Notes: a model not told the origin generated them from the sequence alone. A stretch of DNA of 64,000 nucleotides from Micromonosporaceae bacterium (GCA_009377645.1 WHTQ01000005.1:43888-107887), one strand, 5' to 3'. Shown: positions 8,795 to 17,804, counted from the stretch's first letter. Made by a program: numbers and translations.

Positions 8795-9889
8795 CTAGGC
8801 TCCTAGCCCACCGAGTACGGCTGGGCGCCCGTCCGACTGTGGCTGCTGGTCGACCAGCTCGGCGTGCACGATCAACCGCTCGTAGTTGTCCCACTTCGGG
8901 TTGCAGGTGGTCAGCGTCAGCATCGCCTCGCTCGGCTCGACGCCCGGCTGACCGGGCACCGGAGCCACCACCTCCACCGCGTTCGGTTTCACGATGTGGT
9001 TGCGGGTGACCCGGTAGATGAACCAGCTGTCCTGGGTCTCCACGACTACCGTCTCCCCCTCCCCCACCTGGTCCAGGTCCCAGAAGGTGGCCGGGTTCCG
9101 GTGACCGGCGACCGAGAAGTTGCCGACCTGGCCCGGCATGGCGCTGTCCGGGTAGTGGCCGGGCGCGTACCGGATGTCGTCCAGCTCCACCCCCTGGACC
9201 ACCACCCAGTACTTCCCGATCCTGGGAACGTAGAGCCGGGCGATCGCGTGGCCCGGAGGCGGGCCGAGCGGCTCCGGGGTGGCCTCGTCGTCCCCGTCCT
9301 TCTCCTGGTCCTGGTCCGGGGACACGGTCGGTGCCGGGGCGGCCCAGTCCTGCGCGAGCTGGCGGTCCAGGTCGTCCTGGTGGGAGGCGATGACCGCCGA
9401 CTTCCCCCAGACCTCGTACGCGGCCAGCAGCAGCACGATCACCCCGAGCGTGATCAGCACCTCGCCGGCCCCCCGAACCGTGCTCCGGGTCGCGGTGCCG
9501 AGGGTGGTGCGGGTCAGCGCGGAGTGGACGCTGCGGTAGCCGCCGGTCTTGGTGCGGACCGCCCGCAGCGGCACCACCTGCGCGCCGGGCGGCGGCGCGG
9601 GCCGGGGCTGGTCCGCCTCCGGGTCGGGGGGCGGCGGGGGCGGGACGATGCCCAGCAGGCCGGTCTCGTCCGCCCGCGGGCCGCCCGCGGGCGGCCCGCC
9701 CCGTCCGCCCGGCGGGACGACCGGGATGGTGGCGGTCTGGTCCGGCGAGCTGGCGGGTACGGCCGGCAGCACGGTGGTGGTCGGGTCGATCGCCGGGCTG
9801 ACCGGCGCGGTCCGGTCGTTCGCCCACTCCGCGAGATCCTCCGGCGCCCGGTGGCGGCCGTACCGACTCGACTCGGGCGGGGCAGTCAT
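8795..9889 (-). CDS. srtE: Class E sortase
   Basis: A 364-residue sortase. A Pro-rich cytoplasmic N-terminus of about 130 residues precedes one membrane helix ([16 protein letters not shown]), then the sortase barrel. The catalytic triad is visible: His263 in VAGHR, Cys329 in TLTTCNP and Arg338 in YERLIVHA. Class E sortases of actinobacteria anchor LAxTG-type surface proteins to peptidoglycan. The ATG at 9887-9889 overlaps the DUF881 stop (ATGA), which is why it is preferred over the longer upstream-open frame. No substrate gene is present in the window. Confidence 0.92.
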   Translation of the reverse strand: MTAPPESSRYGRHRAPEDLAEWANDRTAPVSPAIDPTTTVLPAVPASSPDQTATIPVVPPGGRGGPPAGGPRADETGLLGIVPPPPPPDPEADQPRPAPPPGAQVVPLRAVRTKTGGYRSVHSALTRTTLGTATRSTVRGAGEVLITLGVIVLLLAAYEVWGKSAVIASHQDDLDRQLAQDWAAPAPTVSPDQDQEKDGDDEATPEPLGPPPGHAIARLYVPRIGKYWVVVQGVELDDIRYAPGHYPDSAMPGQVGNFSVAGHRNPATFWDLDQVGEGETVVVETQDSWFIYRVTRNHIVKPNAVEVVAPVPGQPGVEPSEAMLTLTTCNPKWDNYERLIVHAELVDQQPQSDGRPAVLGGLGA

Positions 9890-10692
9890 CCGGTCACCTG
9901 CGCGGAGCGCAGCGTGCTGGTTCCGTCGAACGCCGGCACGGTGACATCCTCCTCCGCCGTCTCGCGGTAGCCGAGCCCGTACGCATCGGCCGCCTCCCGG
10001 AACAGCTGCACCCCCGGCGCCTCCGCGAGTGCGGTGCTCATGGTCTCCGGGTCCCCGATCGCAACGATGACATACGGGGGTGAGTGCGGACGACCGTGCA
10101 ACAACAGTACCGGTCCGACGCAGATCGCTGCACTCGTCGAGAGCACCCGTTCTCCCATGATCGACATGGCCTCGGCGCCGCCGGCCCACAGGGCGTTGAT
10201 CACCGACTGCAGGTCCTGCTGGTGGACCAGCAGGTCATCCGGCTCGGCGCCGGGCGGCCGGACCCCGTCCGGTTGCAGGGCGTCGTTGAGGGTGACGGTC
10301 ACCGCCGGCCCCCGCAACCCGGTGAAGCCGGCGGCGGCCAGGTAGCTCTCGGCCCGCTCCTGCTCCGCCAGCACCGGCGGGTCGGCGCCGCCCTGTGCGT
10401 CGGTGAGTGCCGCCACCGCCGCCTCCAGCGGGGCGATCTGGGCCTCGGCGGCGGCGACCCGCTCCTCCCGTTCCTCGATAAGGTCGACCAGCTCCAGCCG
10501 GCGGTCCTCCCGCAGCGGGGGCCCGTCGGCGGTGGTCGCGCTGGTGGTGAACAGCAGGCCGGCGGCCACGGCGATCACCGGTACGCCCAGCCACCAGCCC
10601 GGCCGGCGGCCGCCGCGGCGCGGCAGCAGCTCGCGTACCGCCCGCTGGAGCACGTTGCGCCAGGTCGCGTGACCCGAAGCGTATTCGGTCAC
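9886..10692 (-). CDS. DUF881 family membrane protein
   Basis: A 268-residue protein starting at GTG with an N-terminal arginine-rich segment, one membrane helix (about 33-50) and a long Glu/Arg-rich coiled coil (about 65-100) leading into the DUF881 domain. The domain's conserved features include TVTLNDA (about 130), [14 protein letters not shown] (about 152-165) and a late IGDP. DUF881 proteins are predicted extracytoplasmic and lie next to crgA and sortase genes in actinobacteria; their biochemical role is unknown. It heads the minus-strand operon and overlaps the sortase start by 4 bp. Confidence 0.88.
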   Translation of the reverse strand: MTEYASGHATWRNVLQRAVRELLPRRGGRRPGWWLGVPVIAVAAGLLFTTSATTADGPPLREDRRLELVDLIEEREERVAAAEAQIAPLEAAVAALTDAQGGADPPVLAEQERAESYLAAAGFTGLRGPAVTVTLNDALQPDGVRPPGAEPDDLLVHQQDLQSVINALWAGGAEAMSIMGERVLSTSAAICVGPVLLLHGRPHSPPYVIVAIGDPETMSTALAEAPGVQLFREAADAYGLGYRETAEEDVTVPAFDGTSTLRSAQVTG

Positions 10693-10785
10693 CCCTGCCC
10701 CTCCGGTCGCCGTCAGTTAGGCTGTGGTCGGAACCAATTGTTCAGCATCCCATGTACCGCGTCATGGCCCCTCGGGGAGAGCGTC

Positions 10786-11046
10786 GTGCCCAAGTCAACA
10801 GTCCGCAAGAAGAAGGTCTACACGCCCCCGGCCGAGGTCCGGCCGGTCGAGGCTACCCGCCGCAAGCCGAGCCCGTCCTGGCTGCCGGTCAGCGCGGTGG
10901 CGCTGATCGTCTTCGGGATCGCCTGGTTGGTGGTCTTCTACATCACCACCGGCGACTATCCGGTCGCGGCCTGGGGTTACCTGAACCTGGTGGTGGGGTT
11001 CGGGGCGATGGTCGGCTCGCTGGCGATCCTCTCCCGCTGGCGGTGA
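10786..11046 (+). CDS. crgA: Cell division protein CrgA
   Basis: An 86-residue protein with a basic N-terminus (PKSTVRKKK), two membrane helices (about 29-51 and 57-80) and almost no loops, matching CrgA in length and layout. CrgA regulates septum formation and recruits FtsZ, FtsQ and penicillin-binding proteins in mycobacteria and Streptomyces. GTG at 10786 is chosen because GGGGAGAG lies just upstream and the conserved protein begins there. It is divergent from DUF881 with a gap of about 93 bp, as in other actinobacteria. Confidence 0.93.
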   Translation: MPKSTVRKKKVYTPPAEVRPVEATRRKPSPSWLPVSAVALIVFGIAWLVVFYITTGDYPVAAWGYLNLVVGFGAMVGSLAILSRWR

Positions 11047-11110
11047 CGGACGCAGGCGGGTAACAGCCGCAGGCGTACGCGAAGGCGGCTCGTAAACTAC
11101 TCCGGTGTAG

Positions 11111-11142
11111 TTATCCACAGGAGTTTTCCACAGTGTGGATAA
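11111..11142. promoter_or_regulatory. Cluster of DnaA boxes (inverted pair plus one near match)
   Basis: TTATCCACA at 11111-11119 and its reverse complement TGTGGATAA at 11134-11142 are two perfect DnaA boxes facing each other. TTTTCCACA at 11124-11132 is a one-mismatch box between them. The cluster lies 41 bp before the GTG of the Fe-S oxidoreductase gene. It is too small to be oriC by itself, so DnaA-dependent regulation or titration is the likelier role. Confidence 0.75.
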
Positions 11143-11182
11143 CTAGCTGATTCCGGACAAGATCGGATAAGAGGGGAGCTTC

Positions 11183-13342
11183 GTGGGCGCCGTCCAGATC
11201 GCCACCACGGCCGTCGCCGCCCTCGTCACCGCCGCCGCCGCCGTCCTCGCGGTCCGGGCGGTCCGGCAGCTGTTCGCGGTGGTCCGGCTGGGCCAGCCCG
11301 ACCCGACCCGGTCCGCCGGCTGGTGGGAGCGCACGCTGACCATGCTGCGCGAGACCCTCGGCCACACCCGGATGCTGAAATGGTCGGTGGTCGGGGCCGC
11401 CCACTGGTTCGTGATGGTCGGGTTCATCCTGCTGGTCACGCTGGTGCTGGCCGCCTACGTGGAGGTGGCCGACCCAACCCGGACCCTCCCGGTGATCGGC
11501 TACTGGAGCGGCTTCGGGCTGGTGACCGAGCTGCTGAGCGTGGCCGGGCTGGCCGGGATCGGGCTGCTGATCGTGGTCCGGCTCCAGAACCTGCCCGGCC
11601 GGCGCCGCTGGTCCCGGTTCGCCGGCTCCACCGCCTGGCAGGCCTACTACGTGGAGTACACGATCGTGGCCGTGCTCGGGCTCGGGCTGCTGCTGCGCGG
11701 CACCAAGGCGGCCGGCGGCGACCTGCCCTACCCGGTCTGGGCCGCCCCGGTCAGCCACGCGCTGGGTGGGCCGATGCCGGCCAGCGGCACGCTGGTCAGC
11801 CTGCTCGCGGCCGGCAAGATCGCGGTCTCGATGGCCTGGGTGATCGTGATCTCGCTGAACCTCACGATGGGCGTGGCCTGGCACCGGTTCACCGCCTTCC
11901 CGAACATCTTCTTCAAGCGCTCCGGTGGCCCGGCGCCGGCACTCGGGGCGCTCCGGCCGATGACCAGCGCCGGGGCGCCGCTCGACTTCGAGCAGGCCGA
12001 CCCGGAGACCGACCAGTTCGGGGTGGCCGCGGTCGAGCAGTTCACCTGGAAGGGGCTGCTGGACTTCACCACCTGCACCGAGTGCGGGCGCTGCCAGGAC
12101 CAGTGCCCGGCCTGGAACACCGGCAAGCCGCTCTCGCCCAAGCTGGTCATCCTCAGCCTGCGCGACCACGCGTACGCGAAGGCCCCGTACCTGTTGGCCG
12201 GCGGCGGCCAGACGCCGGACGGGGAGGAGCGCGGCACGCCGGAGCAGCTGGCCCGGGTGCCGGCCTCGGCGTTGGCCGAGGCGCAGCGGCCGCTGGTCGG
12301 GGACGCCGAGGCGGCCGGGATCATCGACCCGGACGCGCTGTGGGCCTGCACCACCTGCGGCGCGTGCGTGGAGCAGTGCCCGGTCGACATCGAGCACGTC
12401 GACCACATTGTGGACATCCGTCGGCACCAGGTGATGATCGAGGCCAGCTTCCCGCCGGAGGCCGGTGCGATGCTGCGCAACCTGGAGAGCAAGGGAAACC
12501 CCTGGGGCGCGGCCGCCAGCACCCGCGCCGACTGGACCAACGGGCTGGACTTCGAGGTGCCGCGGGCGGACGGCAGCGCGGCGTTCGACTACCTGTTCTG
12601 GGTCGGCTGCGCGGGGGCGTTCGACGACCGGGCGAAGCGCACCACCCGGGCGGTGGCCACCCTGCTGCACCAGGCCGGGGTCTCGTTCGCGATCCTCGGG
12701 GAGGCGGAGACCTGCACCGGCGACCCGGCCCGCCGGATCGGCGACGAGTTCCGGTTCCAGCTGCAGGCGCAGCGCAACGTCGAGACCCTGGCCGGGGTCT
12801 TCGGTGACCGGCCACCGGAGCGGCGCCGGATCGTGGTCACCTGCCCGCACTGCCTGAACACCCTTGGCAACGAGTACGGGCAGCTGGGCGGGCACTACGA
12901 CGTGGTGCACCACACCCAGCTGCTGGCAGAGCTGGTGGCCGACGGCCGGCTGACTCCGGTCCGGCCGGTCGACGGTGGACTGACCTGGCACGACCCCTGC
13001 TATCTGGGGCGCCACAACCGGGTCTTCGCCCCGCCGCGGGAGCTACTCGGCGCGGTGGCCGGCGAGCACGGGCTGACCGAGATGCCCCGCAACTCGGAGC
13101 GGTCGTTCTGCTGTGGAGCCGGCGGTGCTCGCATGTGGATGGAGGAACGGATCGGGAAGCGGATCAGCACCGAGCGGGCCGAGGAGGCACTGTCCACCGG
13201 CGCCGGCACGATCGCGGTCGGCTGCCCGTTCTGCTCCACAATGCTCAACGACGGCGTGGCGGGCGGGCAGGCGGGTGACGGTGTCGAGGTCGTCGACGTG
13301 GCAACGGTCCTGCTGCGGGCCACTGCAGTGGACAGTACGTAG
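11183..13342 (+). CDS. Membrane-anchored 4Fe-4S/CCG-domain oxidoreductase
   Basis: A 719-residue protein. The N-terminal about 250 residues form about six membrane helices resembling a NarI-type heme b membrane subunit. Two 4Fe-4S motifs follow: CTECGRCQDQCP starting at Cys298 and CTTCGACVEQCP starting at Cys389. The C-terminal part carries two CCG-type cysteine-rich domains (HDPCYLGRHN, and FCCGAGGARMW near the end), as in heterodisulfide reductase HdrD/GlpC-like proteins. It probably passes electrons between menaquinone and a cytosolic partner; the physiological donor is unknown. GTG at 11183 has GAGGGGA upstream. No partner flavoprotein gene is adjacent. Confidence 0.88.
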   Translation: MGAVQIATTAVAALVTAAAAVLAVRAVRQLFAVVRLGQPDPTRSAGWWERTLTMLRETLGHTRMLKWSVVGAAHWFVMVGFILLVTLVLAAYVEVADPTRTLPVIGYWSGFGLVTELLSVAGLAGIGLLIVVRLQNLPGRRRWSRFAGSTAWQAYYVEYTIVAVLGLGLLLRGTKAAGGDLPYPVWAAPVSHALGGPMPASGTLVSLLAAGKIAVSMAWVIVISLNLTMGVAWHRFTAFPNIFFKRSGGPAPALGALRPMTSAGAPLDFEQADPETDQFGVAAVEQFTWKGLLDFTTCTECGRCQDQCPAWNTGKPLSPKLVILSLRDHAYAKAPYLLAGGGQTPDGEERGTPEQLARVPASALAEAQRPLVGDAEAAGIIDPDALWACTTCGACVEQCPVDIEHVDHIVDIRRHQVMIEASFPPEAGAMLRNLESKGNPWGAAASTRADWTNGLDFEVPRADGSAAFDYLFWVGCAGAFDDRAKRTTRAVATLLHQAGVSFAILGEAETCTGDPARRIGDEFRFQLQAQRNVETLAGVFGDRPPERRRIVVTCPHCLNTLGNEYGQLGGHYDVVHHTQLLAELVADGRLTPVRPVDGGLTWHDPCYLGRHNRVFAPPRELLGAVAGEHGLTEMPRNSERSFCCGAGGARMWMEERIGKRISTERAEEALSTGAGTIAVGCPFCSTMLNDGVAGGQAGDGVEVVDVATVLLRATAVDST

Positions 13343-13383
13343 CGTGTGGACCCGGTTACGCTGTCGTGTTGGGGTGTCGGCAC

Positions 13384-13413
13384 TTGACCGCGCTCGGGGA
13401 CGGAGTCTAGGCT
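13384..13413 (+). promoter_or_regulatory. Promoter of the c-di-AMP riboswitch/NlpC transcript
   Basis: TTGACC at 13384-13389 and TAGGCT at 13408-13413 are separated by 18 bp and match the principal sigma factor consensus of actinobacteria. Transcription would start near 13420, about 45 nt ahead of the riboswitch. Confidence 0.7.
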
Positions 13414-13466
13414 CGGCAGTCGTTGAGCCGGACGTCGGTTACCCAACCCGGGTGGCCCCGGCCGAC

Positions 13467-13622
13467 ACCGCCGAGTCACCGCGACGGTATCGGTCTCGGT
13501 GAGCCGGGGAACCGTGCAGCACCCGGGGTGAATCCTCGACGGCGCGGCAGTCCGCGAAGTCGCGGTAGGGCGAACTTCCCGCCCGAACCCGTCAGCTAAC
13601 CCGGTAGGCGGTCAGGGAGAAG
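13467..13622 (+). promoter_or_regulatory. ydaO-yuaA (cyclic di-AMP) riboswitch
   Basis: The leader carries the conserved blocks of the ydaO family in order: GAGCCGGGGAACC (13501-13513), GGGGTGAATCC (13525-13535), GTAGGGCGAAC (13565-13575), CCGAACCCGTCAGCTAAC (13583-13600) and GGTAGGCGG (13603-13611). The sequence acttcccgcc (13573-13582) can pair with the later ggcggtcagggagaag. Only about 14 nt separate the element from the GTG of the NlpC/P60 gene. This RNA binds c-di-AMP and in actinobacteria typically lies before cell-wall hydrolase genes, where ligand binding reduces expression. Confidence 0.93.
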
Positions 13623-13635
13623 GGGTACGGTCCCC

Positions 13636-14670
13636 GTGGCAGATGCCAGGGCGCGCCAGCTCCGGCCCAGCCGGTCTTCCAACCTCCGACAAGCACAGGT
13701 GACACGCTACGTTGTGTCCACTTTACTGTCCGCGGTGATGATGGTGCCGGCTGTGTTCCTGCTCACTCAGCCCGCCCTCGCCCAGGACACCGCCGCCGAG
13801 GTCGAGGCCGAGATCGACAAGGCCTGGCGCGAGCTGGAGCCGATCATCGAGGAGCACAACGCGGTCCGCGGCAAGCTGAAGGACAAGCGGAAGGCGGCCG
13901 AGGAGCTGGCCGAGAAGATCGAGCCGCTGGAGCTGCGGGTGGACGTGGCCCAGGCCGCCATCACCGACGTCGCCGTCTACAGCTTCAAGGGCGGAAACAT
14001 GTCCGCCTTCCGGGCGCTGCTGACCACCGGCTCGCCGCTCGCGCTCACCGACCAGCTGGCGACGCTGGACCAGCTCGCCCGGGCCCAGAGCCTGAAGATA
14101 ACGAAGGTGCTGGAGACCAAGGCTGAGTACGAGGCCGAGAAGGCGGAGCTGGACAAGCTGGTCGACGAGCTGGCCACTATGGAGTCGGAGCTGGCCGAGC
14201 GCGCCGAGGAGATCGACGCCGAGATCGACCGGCTCAAGGACATGCGCGACGAGCTGCTGGAGGAGGAGGCGGTCGCCGACACCGGTAACGGGGGCGACTG
14301 CCCGGCCAGCTACCCGGGCGGCGGAGCCGAGTCCGCAGTCACCTTCGCCTGTGCCCAGATCGGCAAGCCTTACGGCTGGGGGGAGGCCGGCCCGGGCGCG
14401 TACGACTGCTCCGGTCTGACCATGGCGGCGTGGAACCAGGGTGGGGTGAGCCTCCCCCACAACGCCGCCGAACAGCGGTCCTCCATCCCGTACGTCGAGC
14501 GGAGCAACCTGCGCCCCGGCGATCTGGTCTTCTACTACAGCGACCTGAGCCACGTCGGGATGTACGCCGGCGCGGGCTGGGTTGTCCACGCCTCGAACCC
14601 TAGTGACCCGGTGCACATGGCCCCGATCGACGAGATGCCGATCCACAGCTACGGGCGGCCGGGCGGCTGA
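13636..14670 (+). CDS. NlpC/P60 peptidoglycan endopeptidase, RipA/RipC-like
   Basis: A 344-residue secreted hydrolase. A signal or anchor helix ends in PALA-QD (about residue 50). A long charged coiled coil (about 50-212) follows, then a short linker with a Cys, and the NlpC/P60 domain (about 225-344). The catalytic residues are Cys258 in YDCSGL, His306 in HVGMYAG and His318 in VHASNP. Such enzymes cut the D-Glu to meso-DAP bond of stem peptides. The coiled coil resembles that of RipC-like proteins regulated by FtsX. Expression should respond to c-di-AMP through the leader riboswitch. Confidence 0.92.
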   Translation: MADARARQLRPSRSSNLRQAQVTRYVVSTLLSAVMMVPAVFLLTQPALAQDTAAEVEAEIDKAWRELEPIIEEHNAVRGKLKDKRKAAEELAEKIEPLELRVDVAQAAITDVAVYSFKGGNMSAFRALLTTGSPLALTDQLATLDQLARAQSLKITKVLETKAEYEAEKAELDKLVDELATMESELAERAEEIDAEIDRLKDMRDELLEEEAVADTGNGGDCPASYPGGGAESAVTFACAQIGKPYGWGEAGPGAYDCSGLTMAAWNQGGVSLPHNAAEQRSSIPYVERSNLRPGDLVFYYSDLSHVGMYAGAGWVVHASNPSDPVHMAPIDEMPIHSYGRPGG

Positions 14671-14728
14671 TCCGCCGCGTCTCCGGCCACCGGACCCAAG
14701 CTCCCGCCACCCCCCGGCGGGACCCCCG

Positions 14729-14767
14729 GGCGCCCGCCGTGCGGTTCCCCGTCGCGCGGTGGGCGCC
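14729..14767. terminator. Bidirectional hairpin between NlpC/P60 and dcd
   Basis: GGCGCCCGCCG (14729-14739) pairs with CGGTGGGCGCC (14757-14767), 11 bp with one G-T pair. The loop can pair further (GCG/CGC). It lies between two convergent genes. No T-tract follows. Confidence 0.6.
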
Positions 14768-14788
14768 CCCCGCTGTTCCCGCGCCCGA

Positions 14789-15367
14789 TCAGCGAGTTGG
14801 CCAGGTGCGCCAGTTCTGCCAGGCCCGGCTCGGGGTGGGTCCCCGCTGGCCCTGGTAGCGGGAGCCGTACACGGCCGAGCCGTACGGGTTCTCGGCCGGC
14901 GACGAGAGCCGGAAGATGCACAGCTGCCCGATCCGCATGCCGGGCCACAGCCGGATCGGGAGAGTCGCCACGTTGGACAGTTCCAGGGTCACGTGGCCCG
15001 AGAACCCCGGGTCGATGAACCCGGCGGTCGAGTGGGTCAGCAGACCGAGCCGGCCCAGGCTGGACTTCCCCTCCAGCCGGCCGGCGAGCTGGTCGCCGAG
15101 CGTGATCACCTCCAGCGTCGAGGCGAGCACGAACTCACTCGGATGCAGTACGAACGACTCCCCGTCCGCCACCTCCACCAGCGCGGTGAGGTCGTCCTGC
15201 CGTGTGGCCGGATCGATGTGCGTGTAGAGGTGGTTGTTGAACACCCGGAACAGCCGGTCCAGCCGCACGTCGATGCTCGAGGGCTGGAGGAGGTCTGGGT
15301 CGAGCGGGTCGAGCTGCAGGTTGCCGGCCTTGATTTCGGCGCCGAGGTCGCGGTCGGAGAGCAGCAT
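14789..15367 (-). CDS. dcd: dCTP deaminase
   Basis: A 192-residue trimeric dUTPase-fold enzyme. It carries QPSSIDVRL (about residues 28-36), the GKSSLGR loop (about 111-117) and the catalytic-glutamate segment TAGFIDPGF...LELSN. The length and C-terminal [12 protein letters not shown] tail match actinobacterial dCTP deaminases, some of which convert dCTP directly to dUMP (bifunctional type) for thymidylate synthesis. Whether this one is bifunctional cannot be read with certainty. It is alone on the minus strand, convergent with the NlpC gene and divergent from the next gene. Confidence 0.95.
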   Translation of the reverse strand: MLLSDRDLGAEIKAGNLQLDPLDPDLLQPSSIDVRLDRLFRVFNNHLYTHIDPATRQDDLTALVEVADGESFVLHPSEFVLASTLEVITLGDQLAGRLEGKSSLGRLGLLTHSTAGFIDPGFSGHVTLELSNVATLPIRLWPGMRIGQLCIFRLSSPAENPYGSAVYGSRYQGQRGPTPSRAWQNWRTWPTR

Positions 15368-15444
15368 TCTGGGAGCCTACGACGAGGGCGCGAGCGGCGG
15401 TTCGGCGGTTGTGATCTAGTACGTGTGTGCTATAGCATGGGCGC

Positions 15445-15990
15445 ATGGCATCCTGGTCCCAGTTCGTCTCGGCCGCACCGCGCCTGGCGGCTCAGGTGCG
15501 GGCGTTGCTCGAGCAGTATGGGCAGGGTCTTGGCTATCTGGCCACGGTTCGCGCGGACGGCGGTCCGCGGGTGCATCCGGTGGCACCGGTGATCACCGAC
15601 GACGGGCTGTTCTGCTTCGTCATCCCGTCCCCGAAGCGCCGTGACCTGGAGCGGGATGGGCGATACGCACTGCACTCGTTCCCGCCCGAGCACACCGACG
15701 ACGAGGCCTACCTGTCCGGCACCGCGGTGCCGGTCACCGACCCCGGGCGGGTCGCGGAGCTGGCCGCGCGGTTCCGGGCGGCCGGTGCCGGCCAGGCCGA
15801 CTGGCGGCTGTTCGAGCTCAGCGTCGAGATCGCGATGGTCGGCCGGACCGGCCCGGCCTACCAGGTGTGGCGGGACCGTCCGGGGCCCGGCGGGCCGAGC
15901 GGGAAACCGCGCCAGGGTCGCTCCGGCAGCGTGCGGCTGATCCTCGACGTGCGGCATCCACGGCCGGACCGGAACGACCCGCCGCCGTGA
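15445..15990 (+). CDS. Pyridoxamine 5'-phosphate oxidase-like flavin/F420-binding protein
   Basis: A 181-residue split-barrel protein. Features are LGYLATVRADGGPRVHPVAP (about 30-49), then the cofactor-binding PSPKRRDLERDGRYALHS region and the ATG start at 15445. This superfamily uses FMN, F420 or heme; many small actinobacterial members are F420-dependent reductases or biliverdin reductases. The substrate cannot be assigned. A likely promoter lies in the AT-richer stretch just upstream, in the short divergent gap shared with dcd. The last about 30 residues are basic and proline-rich. Confidence 0.8.
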   Translation: MASWSQFVSAAPRLAAQVRALLEQYGQGLGYLATVRADGGPRVHPVAPVITDDGLFCFVIPSPKRRDLERDGRYALHSFPPEHTDDEAYLSGTAVPVTDPGRVAELAARFRAAGAGQADWRLFELSVEIAMVGRTGPAYQVWRDRPGPGGPSGKPRQGRSGSVRLILDVRHPRPDRNDPPP

Positions 15991-16047
15991 CCCCCGCTCG
16001 GGTCGGGCGTGTGTCGACCTGGTCCGGCAGGTAGAGTGAACCCGCCC

Positions 16048-16121
16048 GCGGGTGTAGTTCAATGGCAGAACATCAGCTTCCCAAGCTGACAGTGAGGGTT
16101 CGATTCCCTTCACCCGCTCCA
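16048..16121 (+). tRNA. tRNA-Gly(CCC)
   Basis: A complete 74-nt cloverleaf. The acceptor stem GCGGGTG/CACCCGC is perfect. The D-arm contains TAGTTCAATGG, the anticodon loop TTCCCAA has the anticodon CCC (decoding GGG), the T-loop is GGTTCGATTCC, and CCA is encoded. It lies between the PPOX-like gene and a minus-strand toxin-antitoxin pair. Confidence 0.97.
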
Positions 16122-16185
16122 ACGAGAATCGCCTGGTAGCGGCACTGTGTCCAGGCACGCGCCTCGATAGAGCCCGGCTGCTCCA

Positions 16186-16710
16186 TCATGCGTGGTGCCA
16201 TTCCTCTGCCATTGGCGGGGTCGGCTGGCAGGTCTTCGCCTGTTCGGTGGTTTCACGCTGCCACCGGCCCGCTTCAGCCCCGTTCGTCGCGTTGGTGTCG
16301 AACGTGGCGATGCCTAGCTCGGTCCATGCAGCGAGCAGGCGCTGGTCACCGGTGGCGGCCACGACATCCTCATCGTTCAGCTGCTCGGCCGAAGCGCAGT
16401 GCACCGCGTCGTAGCCACGCAACGCAAGCTGGTGTGCCAGCGTAGCGGCCCTGGCCACGACGGGCTCGTCAACCTCGGCCACCTCGACCGCCGACCAGAG
16501 CTGGTCCAGCAGCCGCAGGCTCGCCTGGAGTTTCTGGTCGGTGAGCCGGCCCATCCGCCGCGCCTGCGACAACGCCGCCGCTGTGTCCACGTAGAGCAGC
16601 CGGCTGGAGACCACCTCGTCGGCGTCGTCCCAGAACCGCCGGCACGCCGGGCTGCTCGGCTCGGCGACCAACAAGGGTACGAACGCGGACATATCCAGGT
16701 AGCCGATCAC
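16186..16710 (-). CDS. PIN-domain toxin, VapC-like
   Basis: A 174-residue PIN-domain protein with the usual acidic residues: Asp6 in MIGYLDMSA, the Asp in YDAVHCASAE and the Asp in ATGDQRLL. VapC toxins are Mg-dependent RNases that cut tRNA or rRNA. It starts at GTG 16710, which overlaps the antitoxin stop in a GTGA, so the pair is translationally coupled. The C-terminus is about 30 residues longer than a minimal VapC and is hydrophilic. It lies 64 bp from the tRNA-Gly gene on the opposite strand. Confidence 0.88.
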   Translation of the reverse strand: MIGYLDMSAFVPLLVAEPSSPACRRFWDDADEVVSSRLLYVDTAAALSQARRMGRLTDQKLQASLRLLDQLWSAVEVAEVDEPVVARAATLAHQLALRGYDAVHCASAEQLNDEDVVAATGDQRLLAAWTELGIATFDTNATNGAEAGRWQRETTEQAKTCQPTPPMAEEWHHA

Positions 16711-16961
16711 CGCCGCTGCTCACTGACCAGATCGCTGACGATCCCGCTCGACCTCACCGGCTCGGGTGGTGGCCGCTTGCGAGCGCGGGCCGCCTGCACC
16801 CGCCCCTCTGCCCGCAGTGTCTCCAGCCTCGTCGGCCGATCGACGGGCACGATCCGTGCGATCGGCCGACCATGATCGGTTACCGTGACCACCCGCCCCG
16901 AGCGGACCTCCGCCAGGTACCGGCTCAGGCTGTCCCGCAGCTCACGTACGCCTACGTCCAT
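16707..16961 (-). CDS. Phd/YefM-type antitoxin
   Basis: An 84-residue antitoxin. The Phd/YefM fold is seen in VRELRDSLSRYLAEVRSG, followed by VTVTDHGRPIARIVP. The C-terminal half is basic and likely wraps the toxin. Longer starts exist (16979 and 17003), but ATG 16961 has GGAGG five bases upstream, so it is preferred. It should neutralise the PIN protein encoded downstream and repress the shared promoter. Confidence 0.85.
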   Translation of the reverse strand: MDVGVRELRDSLSRYLAEVRSGRVVTVTDHGRPIARIVPVDRPTRLETLRAEGRVQAARARKRPPPEPVRSSGIVSDLVSEQRR

Positions 16962-17081
16962 CGCAACCTCCGTAGCCATAACACACGCTCCCATTATAGC
17001 CACATCTAACGGCGCTGCCGGGAGGGTAGTGATCTGACGGGCGGGCGGGGCGCCGATGAGCCGGGTTTGAGATGACTCACA

Positions 17082-17112
17082 TTGACACCGAAGGGCGTTG
17101 CGTCGCTAGGCT
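17082..17112 (+). promoter_or_regulatory. Candidate promoter of the RlpA-like gene
   Basis: TTGACA (17082-17087) and TAGGCT (17107-17112) both match the housekeeping consensus, but the 19-bp spacing is one or two bases long. Confidence 0.5.
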
Positions 17113-17150
17113 CGCGACCGACCTCGTACCCCCCGGAGAGGATCAGACGC

Positions 17151-17804
17151 GTGGCCGGCAGGCACGGACTGCCCCGACGGCTGGGCCGCCGGTTCCGGCC
17201 GGCCGGTGTGGTGGTCGTGACGCTCGCCGTGGTCGCGGTCGGGATCGGGGTCGCGGCGTGGCCGCGGGAGACGCCCCGGGCCCCCGCCGCGGCGGACTCC
17301 GGGGTGGCGCCCGGGGTAGCGCCGACCGGTTCCGCCCACCCGGACCCAGCCGGCGGGCCGGCGACCGGGGCCCCGGACCGGAACGCCGATCGCCCGTCCC
17401 GTGGTGGCGACCCGCGGGCGGACCGGCCGAAGGCCAGCCCGACGCCGATCGAGCCGGAGTCGCCGGCGGCTCCGGAGCCGGATGCCCCGCAGGCCGTACC
17501 GGGCGGCGGCGCCGTAGTGGAGACCGGGGGCTGCCAGGCGTCCTTCTATTGGGAGCCGCAGCCGACCGCCAGCGGCGAGCCCTTCGACCCGGAGGCGATG
17601 ACCGCCGCCCACCTGAGCTGGGCGTTCGACACCCGGGTCCGGGTGACCAACCCGGCCACCGGCCAGTCGGTGGTGGTCCGGATCAACGACCGCGGCCCGT
17701 ACGTCGAGGGCCGGTGCATCGACCTGTCCCGGGGAGCGTTCCGAGAGATCGCTCAACTGGACGCGGGGGTCGTTACGGTGACCTACGAGGTCCTAGCCGA
17801 CTGA
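17151..17804 (+). CDS. RlpA-like double-psi beta-barrel secreted protein
   Basis: A 217-residue protein with a basic N-terminus, one signal/anchor helix (about 20-40), a Pro/Ala/Asp-rich linker (about 45-125) and a C-terminal double-psi beta-barrel. The barrel has SFYWEP, FDPEAMTAAH, TRVRVTNPATGQSVVVRI and the RlpA hallmark NDRGPYVEGRCIDLS. RlpA proteins bind or cleave septal glycan. The sequence has no SPOR domain. GTG 17151 is chosen because GGAGAGG sits about 9 bp upstream, while earlier in-frame starts overlap the predicted promoter. Confidence 0.82.
   Translation: MAGRHGLPRRLGRRFRPAGVVVVTLAVVAVGIGVAAWPRETPRAPAAADSGVAPGVAPTGSAHPDPAGGPATGAPDRNADRPSRGGDPRADRPKASPTPIEPESPAAPEPDAPQAVPGGGAVVETGGCQASFYWEPQPTASGEPFDPEAMTAAHLSWAFDTRVRVTNPATGQSVVVRINDRGPYVEGRCIDLSRGAFREIAQLDAGVVTVTYEVLAD

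Noticed and set aside
11111..11142. DnaA boxes as oriC itself
   Set aside because: Only three boxes, no AT-rich unwinding region and no dnaA or dnaN gene next to it.
11111..13015. Minus-strand frame opposite the Fe-S oxidoreductase
   Set aside because: Antisense shadow; cysteine motifs and membrane helices are on the plus strand.
16186..16961. tRNA-Gly as an attachment site of a mobile island with the toxin-antitoxin pair
   Set aside because: No integrase, no repeated tRNA 3' end downstream, and the next genes are ordinary core genes.
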